This document shows positions 50,238 through 62,344 of a stretch of DNA of 64,000 nt, one piece after another (the first letter of the stretch is position 1; each line of letters begins with the position of its first letter). This DNA comes from Microcebus murinus (Eukaryota > Chordata > Mammalia > Primates > Cheirogaleidae). A model generated the notes under the pieces. That model did not search any database, was not told the DNA's origin, and worked only from the letters and a program-made list of their open reading frames with translations. Where the stretch lies: positions 27,616,727-27,680,726 of the forward strand of contig NC_134115.1 in NCBI RefSeq assembly GCF_040939455.1. Direction: 5' to 3'. The translations under genes and the position numbers were made by a program.

Positions 50238-51894
50238 AAAACTAATAAAAAATAAAAAAGAACAGAATCCTATAAAACATCTAGTTCATTTAAGAACTAA
50301 AAAGAGTTATTGGGAATTAAAAATAGAATAGCACTAAAGAGAAAAATTACTGAAATATTTAAAAGATAAAATTGAAAAGTTCCTCTAGAAAGTATAAAAA
50401 GAGACAGAAAGAATAAACATACAAAAAAAAAAAGAGAACAGAAGGTAGGAAATCATCAATGTAATAATTCCTCAGAACTCCAGGTCATAGGTTTCTATGG
50501 AATCCTGCTAAAAAAAAAAAATAATAACAACATAAAAGATGCAGATATTTTACTTACCCTGCTATGTAAATGAACTTCTTTTTGTCGTATCACAAGTAAG
50601 CAGAATAACCCCATAGAATGTTTTTCTCTTTTAATCCCTCAATCTTACATTAATAACATGTTTCTCAGCTTTGCATACTGAACATGAAACAGGAACGCTT
50701 TTGTAAAGTTCTTTGTTAACGTGTCAATGGGAGACTTGTGAAGTATTGGCTTATTTAATTGTAGAAAGGGTACCATAAAGAAAACACATCCATTTAGGTA
50801 GATTGGAAAAAAGAAGGAAACAGCATGGTACTTTACAATGTTATTAATCATAAGCCATGTAATTTCATCCGTCCTTTCTGCTTGCATATGTTGTTAGGAC
50901 ATGAGGAAATAGTGGCAATATTTACTGCAGAAACTCCTGGCAAACCTCCCCAGAGACACAGGGTACCTATTTAAATAGCTGACTTTGTGAGGTGTTTATA
51001 TAGCTTTGGTCAGTAAAAGTCTAATACCCTAGCTCTGAAAATGAAACCAGGAACATTTCTTCAACGTGGGTGAGACCTTACACAGAAAATGCAAACTCGA
51101 TAAATAAAAGGAAAAACCAAGCAAAGCTTAATTACCACCTACTGCCGTCCCTAGATCCAGTGGCAAGGAAGGGAAGGAACCCAGGGGGGAAGAGTCCAGC
51201 TCTCACTCTGGGTAGGGAGCAATCCTGAGAGGAGAAGTGGCTTTTGATCATCCCTGGGGAGCCACCAGCCAGCCCTGACCAGTCAGAACAGGTGCAAAAT
51301 TTTGTATATTTTGCCCAGGCAAAAATACACAACCAATCCTCTGGAATGAAGTTCCTACAAAATAATTACATTCTTGCAATCGGAACATAGCCTCTGTATC
51401 TAAATTCAGACACTTGCATTGTAACAGATTTACTTCATCTTGTTTATGTCTTAGCCCCTGCAAGTTTCAACTCACCCAGGGGAGTGTCTGCAGAGAAAGC
51501 CTCAATAGAAGGTAGCATTTGATTGACTCCCTAAACTCTGTCAGAGAACCACTCCTAATACTCATCAGCAATTCTTATTTGTGTGTGTGCCCTGGGTGAT
51601 TTAGAGACTATCTGTACTTAATTCTGAAAATCACTGCTTCCCTATACAGTAAGCATCTTTCTATGAAAATTCAATGACACCTAGTCATTCACATCGACCA
51701 CAGTAGAACAGAAATAATAATCTAGCTGGTAACTATTCTCCGTTCACAAGTGTCTGCATGGCAATGGCATTATTAACCTGATAAATGTATTAAATTATGA
51801 TTATTAACCTGATAAATTTATTGTCAGGCATTTGTAAGACAGTAAAAATAAATGCACAGTACTTTAATTTTTTTAAATAAAGCATCTTTTCCTA
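50238..51894. other. unique sequence, nothing recognised
   Basis: A-rich to about 50530, then ordinary AT-rich sequence. No gene or repeat recognised. Confidence 0.4.
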
Positions 51895-51930
51895 TTTATT
51901 ATCCTATTTGATCTTCGAAGTGATTTTTTT

Positions 51931-52284
<354 letters not shown>

Positions 52285-52285
52285 T

Positions 52286-52500
<215 letters not shown>

Positions 52501-52590
52501 TAGACATGTTTTAACATGAAGCTTTGGAGAGGTTAAGTAACTTCCCCAAGCCCCCACTGGTAATAAACAAAATCAGTGCACTTCCTCCTT

Positions 52591-53442
52591 TCCCCAAAGA
52601 AGTTGTTGTGGCCTATATTTATACTCTCCTGCTTTCCAGTCAAGGGTAACCTGACACGAATCAGATCAGAACTGAATTAGGCAGCTGCCTTTTGGCTGAT
52701 ATCTCTTTAGTTCTCCAAGAAGCCAGTGTGATTGGTCCTAACATCAGGGATAATTGGCCTACAACCTTGCACATCTACTGGGTACGGGCATTATTTTAAG
52801 TGCTGTAAAGTCCTTAAAGATCTGTAAAACAATCTGAAAATATGGTAGAAGTATGGACCACAATATAAAGTGTAAACAAAATACTAAAAAGTCTCAAATG
52901 AGACTCCTGAAAAGGGACATACTGTTTCAGAGGTAGCATTTGAAATGCACTGCTACAGCTCAGAATGCCTTTAGCAGTCCACATACAAATCCAAGCCTAT
53001 TATATCTAATAAATAGCCTGGAGAATTACAAAATAAATAGTACTCCCATTAATTTTTTAGAAGAATTTAGAAGAATTAATTTACTAAAAAAGTAAATTTT
53101 TTAGAATTTACTTTTAAAAAATCTTATTAATACTGAAAGCCAGAACCTCCAAATAAACAGGATATAACAACATCCAAACGGGGTTCATTCTGCCCTTATG
53201 GGTAAACATCATTTTTATCTAATCAATAACTTCCTTCAAGTGTATTTGTAAACTGTGTCTTTTGAACAGCATCATCTTTACATGCTCATACAAATTCAAA
53301 TACCTTTGTGAAAGAGAGAATCTCTTTATAAAATAAGTATCACCTAAGTAGGCGATTATAAAATAAATATCACCTGTTTTGTAGGTATTCATTTTTACAG
53401 CATGACTGTTTTATATATGATTATCAGGGAGGGGTTTCAATC
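52591..53442. other. unique sequence with an AT palindromic patch
   Basis: No transposon recognised. 53045-53112 contains repeated and inverted 'ttttttagaa' and 'agtaaa' words that could fold into a hairpin. Confidence 0.4.
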
Positions 53443-53803
53443 AAGATTTGGAGTGGGCCGGGCGCTGTGGCTCACGCCTGTAATCCTAGCTCTTGGGAGG
53501 CCAAGGCGGGCGGATTGCTCAAGGTCAGGAGTTCAAAACCAGCCTGAACAAGAGCGAGACCCCATCTCTACTATAAATAGAAAGAAATTAATTGGCCAAC
53601 TGATATATATATAAAAAATTAGCCGGGCATGGTGGCGCATGCCTGTAGTCCCAGCTACTCGGAGGCTGAGGCAGGAGGATCGCTTGAGCCCAGGAGATTG
53701 AGGTTGCTGTGAGCTAGGCTGACACCACGGCACTCACTCTAGCCTGGACAACAAAGCGAGACTCTGTCTCAAAAAAAAAAAAAAAAAAAAAAGATTTGGA
53801 GTG
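53443..53803 (+). mobile_element. Strepsirrhine-type Alu with 13-bp target-site duplication
   Basis: A full-length sense Alu (53456-53790) is flanked by aagatttggagtg at 53443-53455 and 53791-53803. It has the derived box and a pure A tail of about 22, and closely resembles the Alu at 48841 (same 'cctagctcttgggaggccaa' type start). Confidence 0.95.
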
Positions 53804-54289
53804 ATTGGGGCCAATGGGGCTGGCATGTGTGGGTGAAGTCCAATTTAGAATCTGTATTTGCTCTTCCAGAGGAAATGAAGAACACCAAATTCATTTTGAG
53901 TCACTTCTGAAACTGGGATAGACGTTTAGGTAGTCTTGAAAGTACTCTATCCAAAAGAGAGATTCACTAATAGAACCCAAAGTAGAACTCAGGAGGGGAA
54001 AAAAAGCTCCTCCCTGTTTCTCTTTCTCTCTCTCTCTCCCTCCCTCCCTCCATCTCTCTCTGGACATACATATATATGTGTGTGTGTGTGTATACACTTT
54101 TTTTTCCCCTGAGGATGGAGACTGGTCCAACCAACCCTGTTTCCCCAGTGCCTGCAATAAAGGCTGGGAAAGAACTGGAGTTGGATGAAATGTGCCAAGG
54201 AAATGAGCCTCTCTGGGAATCCAGCTGTCTTCCCAAAATTCTGACAAGATGTCCCCTTTCCTAATGCCAAAGGCAGTAAAATGAAGACA
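53804..54289. other. unique sequence with TC and TG microsatellites
   Basis: 54017-54058 is a (TC)n/(CCCT)n pyrimidine tract and 54067-54091 a (TA)(TG)n tract. Overlapping open frames on the minus strand read through these repeats and are not genes. Confidence 0.6.
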
Positions 54290-54510
54290 TCAAGAATTTC
54301 AGCTCTGAAACTAGACTGCCTGGGTTTGAATCTCATCTCCGGGCCTTCCTAGCTACTTGAATTTGGACAACTTTTTATGTCTTGGTTTCCTCATACATAA
54401 AATGGGGATAATGGCACCTTCTAGGCTGTTGTGAGAATTCAACTCATTAACACTTAGAAACAGTGCCTGGCACAAGCCAATCGTGAAAGAAATGTTAGTT
54501 ATTATCTTTT
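54290..54510 (+). repeat. MIR SINE, sense
   Basis: 'agactgcctgggtttgaatc', 'tcctcatacataaaatgggg', 'acagtgcctggcacaagcca' and 'aatgttagttattatc' give a nearly full-length MIR. Confidence 0.75.
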
Positions 54511-55469
54511 TCATTTATTAAAGATAAACCAAGAAAGAAAACCTTGTCTTCCCACAGAGAGGTTCATTTCACTAAGCTGACTGTTTTGTTTGTCTCCTAT
54601 AAGCCAAATAGGAATTTCTTCAGCTAACATTAATTCAAATTTTCCTGATTCCTTTTAACTTTCTCTGGGGATTCAACTAAAGTTATTTTTACCAAGGGAA
54701 GATAGTTATCATTCAGGGGAAGAAAATAGAACAAAGAATAAATTATACACAGACCTCATCTACTTTTTTATGTGTATGTTTCAGGCCTTTAATATGGTTT
54801 GCTTCCAAGTAGCTGCCACATTCCTAAGAGAGGCTCACCCAGGGCAGGCAGTGTCTCCTAGCAACCCAGGTCATGTGATGGGACTAGTTTCCTTCCACCT
54901 TGGTGATCTTCATATAGGTAGAGAATCTGATGTCTTTTAATAAAAGGATGGATTTTAACTGCCTTAGGCTCTATCATATTTAATTGCAACATCTATAAAT
55001 AAAGTAAATTAATGGAAATGAATCTGTAGGAAGAACATTTAATCCAGACAGGTTTCTTTACATGAAACAAACAAACAAAAAAAGTCCAAAGACCCCAACA
55101 AGAAGAAATGCTTGTTCTAGGATGGGTGGCATTATTCTATATATTCTACATATCACAGAATCGTGGCATGACAATGAAAACTTCAAGGCTGACAAGTCCT
55201 TCCCCTCCCCCATTCTCACCTTCAAGCGGGACCAGACTTAACCTATCCGAGTTAGATGACATGCCTGACCTTTTTCTTTAGCAACTCTCCTAAAGTGGGT
55301 CCACAGCCTCCATTTACAACTCATTGAAGCATTTAGCAAGCTTCAAGGTGTTTTTTTTAAAAAGTTCCCCCAAACACTGATGCTCAAGTCCTCAAATACC
55401 TATTTTCTGCAACACGTATGCAGTGGTGCCATGACACCTTTCTGATGTGTTTTCTCAAGCGGGACCTAA
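54511..55469. other. unique sequence, nothing recognised
   Basis: No gene or repeat recognised. Confidence 0.4.
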
Positions 55470-56180
55470 CTCTAGCTTGCAACCTCCTCATTCTTTAAGC
55501 CTTATCCTCTAACAATTCCCCAGATTCCTCCATTCCCTCCAAGTCACTGGTCTCTGTCACCCTCAGCAGATGGCACCTTCTCTTGTCACCTACAATATTC
55601 AGGTTCAGCCAAGCTCCCTTCCTAGCATCCTTTTCTACTGGTGAATATTAATTTCTCACTCACTCTCCTTGCTTTTCCTCCTCCCTCTGAAGACCTCCCT
55701 TCTGGGCTAAAACTAACTGCTTCCTGGCCTCCCTACTCTAGGGTCCGGCCCATCATAGACTTGTTCTTGCTTTTTACATTCGTTTTACTGCCCCCTTTCC
55801 AGTGTTTCTTTTTCTTTTCCTTTCTGCTACAACAAATACCTTCAGCTGCTGTCAACTAGGAAGATCCTGGCTCTTCTCTTTCAAGCCTCTCAAGGTAGCG
55901 TCTAACTTTTCTCCTCTTAACTATCAAACTCTGAAAGATAGTCTTTGTCTGCCTTCCAACAACCTTCCTCATCTCCTCCCACCCTAAATTCTTGACTCAT
56001 TCACTCACTCTGCAAACTCTTACCATCTATATTCTACCCCACCCAGTTTACTCACAGTTTTCCCGACTCCTGAAGACTCTAAATGGTCTTCTAATCTCAA
56101 TGACCACTTTCATGAACCTCTCAGCAACTTTGACAGTATTGACTTTATCTACTTCTTACTGCAACTCTTTCCTACTTTAA
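55470..56180 (+). mobile_element. L2 ORF2 region, sense
   Basis: Pyrimidine-rich L2 ORF2-like sequence. The clearest match is 'gaacctctcagcaactttga' then 'cagtattgac', like L2 'gacctctctgcagcctttga' and 'cacggtcgac'. Open frames of 60-72 codons here are decayed L2 coding sequence. Confidence 0.5.
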
Positions 56181-56194
56181 GACAAGACCTCAGT

Positions 56195-56362
56195 TTTAAG
56201 CCTGGTGCTATGAGTTACTTCACCTCTCAGAGCCTATTTTCCAATCAGCAAAGTGGGGGTAAAGATACCCTGTATATATTTTTCGTGAGCATTAAATGAG
56301 GTAATACATGTAACGTGCCTAGCATGTCCTTGGCTCTCACTGTGTGATGATAGTTATATTTA
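56195..56362 (+). repeat. MIR SINE, sense
   Basis: 'acttcacctctcagagccta', 'agcaaagtgggggtaaagat', 'gagcattaaatgaggtaata' and 'catgtaacgtgcctagcatg' match MIR. It interrupts L2-like sequence. Confidence 0.65.
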
Positions 56363-56369
56363 TTTTTAC

Positions 56370-57055
56370 CTTTCTTGGTGTCAGAGATACTGAGTATTCT
56401 GCCTTTCTGACAACTCTTTTGTCTCCTTCATTAGACCTTCTTTTGTCTTGCTTTTGCCTTCTGCCAAACATATGTAGTACCCTGACTTCAAATGACACAT
56501 CTACATAAAAACTTCTAGATTTTCCTCTGACCCTGGCTTCCCTCCCTGCACCCCTTTTCTGATTGCCTACTGGAAAACTCACTAGGTACCTCACATTCAA
56601 TCAAATTAACTGTCTTAAAAAACAAATAATAAAAATAAAAACAAATGAATTGTTTTTCCTCCAAAAAAAAGGAACAATTATTTCTACCTGATTTACTCAT
56701 TCCTGTTCATGTAGCCACTACCTCTTCACTTATCCAGGCTCAAAGCCTCCATCAGATTCTTCCTCCCTTTGTTCAAGGAAGCTCTTGCTAATTCTGAGCA
56801 TTTTTTGCCACCACAGTATCTGTCATGTCTATCCCTTCTTTTCCTTCCTTGCTTAGCACCATCAGACCTTCAGGAGTTTTGATTTGATTTATTGCAATGG
56901 CCTCTTCAGGGATTTCCCTGCTTTGTATCCTATCTATCTTCCACACTTCAATCAGAGGACTATACCCAATGCAAAGCTCTGATCAAGACACTCTTCTGCT
57001 TCCAAAATCCTTCAGGACTGCCAATATAGGCATAACTATATAAACTCACCATCCT
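56370..57055 (+). mobile_element. L2 ORF2/3' region, sense, source of an inverted copy
   Basis: 'gatttattgcaatggcctct', 'atcttccacacttcaatcag' and 'caagacactcttctgcttcc' match L2 'gactactgcaacagcctcct', 'attctccacacagcagccag' and 'catgtcactcccctgcttaa'. 56488-56866 reappears inverted at 58903-59288 at very high identity. This copy is in the normal L2 context, so it is the likely source. Confidence 0.6.
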
Positions 57056-57599
57056 TTTCTTCTTATCCTACAGAGCTTTGAGAACTAATAGGGAAAAGGG
57101 AGGGGGGAATAAAGAAAAGTAAACTGCATTTTTTGGTGAAAGTAGGAGGTAAATTCCAAATATTTGTATATGCAGGAACTGTGTGGGAGGAAGGGGTGCA
57201 AGCTGAGGAGAGAGGAGTCAGCAGTGGCAGTCCTCAGAAAGCACCATCAAAAATGTCATGCCCGGATGTGAATAACACCCTAAGATGCAAAGTTTTCTCC
57301 ATTGTTCAGAACAGTGTGTGCAAGAACAAGAGTGAGTCAGATGGTGGCAGGGGTCCCTCCTGGCCCTGCTTAGTACATAGAAATAGAGGAGGTGGGTTAC
57401 GTACTGAAGTATGCAGATAAGCCTTGCTTGCAGGAGGGAGTTTGACTTTGTAGTAGCTTAGAAGAAAGCCTTCCAGTTGTGATAATAACTAGGCTGGAAC
57501 ACTCATTAAATGATAAATAATGAAAAGGGATTAGCATAGACTACATACAGAGATGCTGTAAGAAAAAAATAACAAAAGAGCCAAATGTATTAACAGAAG
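57056..57599. other. unique sequence, nothing recognised
   Basis: A 95-codon plus-strand frame (57133-57420) has no known features. Nothing else recognised. Confidence 0.4.
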
Positions 57600-58640
57600 A
57601 ATACTCTTTATTAAAATGTTTATAGGAAACAGATGAACATTATGAATAAATATTATAACATAAAATTTTAAATTGTTAAATCTTAGTGAAGTGTTCGTCT
57701 ATGAAGAAATACTTCAAAGTTGGAATACTAAAATTCAGGTAAGAGCAGATGAGGCAGCAAGAGGAGATAAAATGTGAGCAGCACTCAGGAATGACATACA
57801 GGTGAAAAAAATAAGATCATCACAGAATTGCAGATGAAATGAGAAATGATCCAAGATCAAACAGTGTGGAAAACTCGGTTCAGGACACAGAAAATAGAAA
57901 TATAAAAAAAAATGAAATGAAATTGAGATAATCAGTTAATTAGAATTAAGGAGAAATTATATGATAGAAAACAGAGATCCAACATAAGCATAACTGGTGT
58001 CTGCAAAGAAGAAAACCAAAATAATGGATCAGAGCAAATATTATAAAATATAATTACATAATTAAAAAATATAATTTAGGAATGTTTTCATTTTTAAAAA
58101 ATTTAAACTTGACCTAGATATGGAAAGAGCCATCTTATGCCAGGAAATCATCAATGATCCAAAATCGTCAATGCCAGATATATCCTAATAAAGTTACTAG
58201 ACTTGAAAGAAAAATAAAGAATACTTTGACAAAATGATCAAGTCTCTTATGACAGGGAAAATAAAGCTGGCCTTGGGTCTTTATAAAATAACATTAAATG
58301 CCAGGAGACAATAGAGCAATTATATTGAACCAATATAAAATCATTCAAATATAAAGACTACTGAAAAACAGTTTGAAACATTCTAGAACTTTGGCAATAT
58401 TATTCCCATACATTCTTCTTGAAAAACCTAGTAGAGAACAATCAACCTACCAACCAAGAAATGCTTAGGTACTACACTCTGTTGGAAAAAAAAAAAACCC
58501 TAATTATGACCATTGATACTAGAATCTAATAGAACTAAGATAAAACAAAAATAGAAATTTGACTAACAGAAATAAATGTAATTGTTACTTGCCACATAAC
58601 ATAAAAATTATTTTAAAAAAAATGTGAGAGGATGAGGAAA
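57600..58640 (+). mobile_element. probable old L1M/HAL1-type relic, sense
   Basis: A-rich sense strand with L1M ORF1/5'-like words: 'taaagttactagacttgaaa', 'aaatgccaggagacaataga' and 'accaaccaagaaatgcttag'. Divergence is strong; I cannot define the ends. Confidence 0.45.
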
Positions 58641-58878
58641 GAAAGATAGAAAATAAAATGTACAAATATTATAATGAAGCATAATGCCTCATTATTGCAC
58701 TTTTCATTTTCTATAATCAAGATTATAATTTATGACTGGCAATTTAAGCACTAGTCATAGAAATATAGTATTTAATGGCACAAAGAAAAACACTAACAAC
58801 ATAATAATCTTATAATCTAAAATTGAGTGTTGAAGAGAGGAAAGGGAGGAAGGGCATATATACTAATTATTATGACAG

Positions 58879-59288
58879 TTTTGATTTGATTTATTGCAAT
58901 GGTCTGATGGTGCTAAGCAAGGAAGGAAAAGAAGGGATAGACATGACAGATACTGTGGTGGAAAAAATGCTCAGAATTAGCAAGAGCTTCTTTGAACAAA
59001 GGGAGGAAGAATCTGATGGAGGCTTTGAGCCTGGATAAGTGAAGAGATAGTGGCTACATGAACAGGAATGGGGAAATCAGGTAGAAATAATTGTTCCCTT
59101 TTTTGGAGGAAAAACAATTCATTTGTTTTTATTTTTATTATTTGTCTTTTAAGACAGTTAATTTGATTGAATGTGAGGTACCTAGTGACACCCAAGGGAG
59201 TTTTCCAGTAGGCAATCAGAAAAGAGGTGCAGGGAGGGAAGCCAGGGTCAGAGGAAAATCTAGAGGTTTTTATGTAGCTGTGTCATTA
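58879..59288 (-). repeat. inverted duplicate of 56488-56866 with a 24-bp direct piece
   Basis: 58903-59288 is the reverse complement of 56488-56866 at roughly 95 percent identity or more by eye, with one ~10-bp insertion near 59189. Immediately before it, 58879-58902 repeats 56877-56900 exactly and in direct orientation (24 of 24). So 24 bp were copied forward and then about 380 bp backward from the same locus, a template-switch signature. The copies are far more alike than L2 age allows, so the event is much younger than the L2. Confidence 0.9.
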
Positions 59289-59515
59289 GAAAACTAATGA
59301 ATGCTGTCTAAAGAAACAGAATTAGGGGCACCACCCCAGACCAGCTGAGTGAGAACGACCGTTGAAACAAGATCAGGTGGATCACATGCACATTAAACTT
59401 TGAGAGTTCTGCTCTACCCCACAGCCAAATTGTAAAAGAAATACTTGCTTTCTCATTTCTATCTCCCTCTTTTTCCTGGTCTGTCTGCCTACAGTAGTAT
59501 TTTTAATAGCTCTAT
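59289..59515. other. unique sequence, nothing recognised
   Basis: Short interval with no recognised element. Confidence 0.4.
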
Positions 59516-59942
59516 ATTAGTTTCCTCTTGCTGCTGTGACAAATTACCACAAATTCAGTGGCTTAGAACAATGAAAGTTTATACTCTTATAGTTCCAGGG
59601 ATCAGAAGTTTACAACCAAGGTGTGGGCAGGGTTGTCTTCCTCTTGGAGGCTTCGGGGAGAATCATTCCCTTGCCTTTGTCAGCTGCCAGATGCTGCCTC
59701 CATCCCTTGGCTCGTGGCTCCTTCCTTGCATCAATCCGACCTCTTGCTTTCACTGTCACATCTGCTACTGCTTTGATGGCCTCCTCCTTCTCATAAGGAT
59801 CTTTGTGATCACGTTTCACTGGGCCCACTGGATAATCCAGGATAAACTGTCCATCGCAAATTCCTTAACTTAATCACACAGCAAAGTCCCTTTGCCATAA
59901 AAGGTTGGGAATCTTCAGGGTTCCATCGTTTAGCCTACTACA
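59516..59942 (-). mobile_element. MLT1 (MLT1B-D type) LTR, antisense
   Basis: 'attagtttcctcttgctgct', 'gtgacaaattaccacaaatt', 'cagtggcttagaacaatgaa', 'gaatcattcccttgcctttg' and 'ggataatccaggataaactg' with 'ttccttaacttaatcacaca' follow an antisense MLT1 LTR in order. Old ERVL-MaLR relic without internal sequence. Confidence 0.75.
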
Positions 59943-60295
59943 AACTCCACTTGTGCAAGTCTCCACATTCCTTCCCTACTCTGGCCAAATTCTACTTCCT
60001 CCTTTGAGCTGCCTTGATTTCAGTCACAGGAGATGCTCTGGACTTCCTATTGTTACAGCATCTATGGCACTTACCACTCGGATCTTTGTGATTTAGTGAC
60101 TATATACTTGCCATACCTTTCCCTTTATCCCATCCCACCCACACTTTACTTGAAGGAAGAGGTTGCAGACATGCTTCTAATCCCATAGTCTACTAAAGGT
60201 ACACACACTAATATCATCCAAGACTTCTTAATCGCTAGATGCAAACCATACTTCTAGGTTTGATTATCTATTCAACAAATATTTATTGAACACCT
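59943..60295. other. interval between two MLT1 LTRs
   Basis: No coding signal. 60266-60295 ('attcaacaaatatttattga') looks like an antisense L2 tail; the rest is unassigned. Confidence 0.4.
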
Positions 60296-60625
60296 TGCTA
60301 TGGTCCAAATGTTTGTGTCACCCCAAAATTTATATATTGAGACTCTTCCACATCATTTACAAATCCTTCCAAGTTAGCTTCACCTCTCTCTGCTGCTATG
60401 TTGAGATCTTAGCCCCTAAGGTGATATAGTAGGAGATGGGGCCTTTGGGGCATGATTAGGTCATGGGGACAGCCCTCGTGAATGGGATCAGTGCCCTTAT
60501 ACAAGAAGTCCAAGTTACACCTCTTGCCCCTTCGACCATGTGAAGACACAGCAAGATGGCGCCATCTATGAACCAGAAAGAGGGGCCTTCACTAGAAAGG
60601 TGAGGCTTTTTGGCAGCCTTTGCTC
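60296..60625 (+). mobile_element. MLT1A-type LTR, sense, with a 58-bp foreign insert
   Basis: It starts 'tgctatggtccaaatgtttg', then 'tgtcaccccaaaatttatat'. After an insert it resumes 'aggagatggggcctttgggg', 'atgggatcagtgcccttata' and 'ccccttcgaccatgtgaaga'. The insert at 60341-60398 does not belong to MLT1A and matches 61310-61367. The LTR's 3' end, including its polyadenylation word, is lost. Confidence 0.8.
60341..60398 (+). repeat. 58-bp templated insertion copied from 61310-61367
   Basis: 60341-60398 agrees with 61310-61367 at 54 of 58 positions, same orientation, with no gaps. The distal copy lies in uninterrupted L2 sequence and is the source. The near copy is wedged into an MLT1A LTR between tatattgaga and tatgttgaga, so a few LTR bases appear on both sides. 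Confidence 0.85.
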
Positions 60626-62344
60626 TACTAATCACTCCCTCCTTCTTGAAAATCTCTCTTCCCATAGTTTAAGGGACCATGACCTCTAGGTTCTCTTCCT
60701 ATCTCTTTGACTGTTTTTGGTGGTCCCTTTCTAATGATTTGTTTTATTTTCATCCCTTTTAAATATTCATTTTATTCAATTGTCCGTTCTTTGCCCTCTT
60801 CTTCTTGTCACCTTCATGCTAACGTTTCCCAAATCTCTATCCTCAACTCTGACTGTTCTGTGCTCCAGACCTCAATACCAATGGCCTCTGGATTGACACA
60901 TCAAGCCCAATACATTCAGGAATAAAAATTTGCTGCTCAAAAAAAAAAGCTTATTTTTATCTTCCATTGCCAATCTCAGTTGGTTCTTATATAATACTCG
61001 GGCTTCCAAGCTAGAGATGAGGAGTTTACTTTTGACTTCTCTTTCTGCTTTGCTCCTGACTTCAAATATATCACCCGAAGCTATCAATTTTGCTTTCTAA
61101 ATATCCCTTTATGCCAGCTTCTCTTTCAGGTCCTCGTTATCCCTTTCCTAGAATATTGCAAAACTTTCCTAAGTACTCTTCCTCACCCCAGTGCAACGTG
61201 CCTCCAATACATCCTACACACGGGCTGCCAACGGGATTTTTCTAAGACACAAATCTGACTGCATTGTTTCAAAGACAAGCAGTTTCCTGTGCCCTCAGGA
61301 TAAAGAGGAGACTCTTCCACATCGTTTATAAATCCTTCCATGTTAGCTTCACCTCTCTCTGCTTCTAACCCACACTGCACCACAAGCATATAGGTCCAAG
61401 GTCTTCCCATGAATTTCTCAAATACACTGCACTATTTCACTCCCTCAATCCTTGCATACAACTTTTCCCTTTGCCAGAATACATTTCTGCATCTCATTTG
61501 TCTACTGAACTAATTAATCCCTTAAAACCCGTGTGGTTATTATTTATGCACTTAAACCTTCCCTGTCGTCCTGCAGAAAGAGAAAATAATAAAACTATAA
61601 TATGTATGTCTTACACCAACTTGTATTCATGTCCACATCAGGGTCTTTGCAACTTGACGTTTCCTCTTCCTGGAATGCTCTTCCCACAGTTCTTCACATA
61701 TTGGCTTTTTCTCATCGCTTAGGTCTCAGTTCAAATGTTACCCCCAGGAAGGCCTCCTGTCTCCTTATTCTAACAGAGCAGTCCTCCCCCACCCTGGTCA
61801 CTATCCTTACCACTTCTAGACTGCTGCTTTGAAGGACAACGGCCCCCAAGCCAAAAACAGGACCTGCATGGACTCCAGATCCATTTCAATACTTTCAGGG
61901 CATTTTCCAACCCTCCTCTTCCCACATGGAATCAGCCAGGATGTCCCAAAGAACTTTCACACTTGTACCTCTGAGCTTACCCAATGACTCCATGTCCAGC
62001 CCTCACTTCAGGAGGGCAGTCTGGCCAGCAGATGGCTCCAGCTGGCTAGGACAATACTTCTGTCACAGGAACACGCAAGATTGGGCAGCCAGAATGGTGC
62101 CGCCACATTGATTTGTTAGTATAAACTCAGGTCCCACACACCCTGGGGGTAGCACTGCCCCTTCATAGCACTTACACAGTCTGAAAAGACACTGCTTATT
62201 AGTTCATTTGTTTATTTTCTGAGCGCTGCCCCACCCACCACCAGTAGAATATAAGCTCTGTAAAGAGGGTGCCCCTCGCTAACTTGTTCACCATTGGATA
62301 TTCAATGCCAAAACAGTTCCTGGAACAGAAGGTATTCATATCTG
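60626..62344 (+). mobile_element. L2 ORF2 end and 3' UTR, sense
   Basis: It runs 'cactccctccttcttgaaaa' (L2 'caccccctcctcctggaaac'), 'tttcccaaatctctatcctc', 'caaatctgactgcattgttt', 'gccctcaggataaagaggag', 'ttcctggaatgctcttccca' and 'cagttcctggaacagaaggt'. 61815-62150 does not fit L2 and may be an unidentified insertion. A solo LTR cuts the L2 exactly in its tail at 62345; L2 resumes at 62753. Confidence 0.7.
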
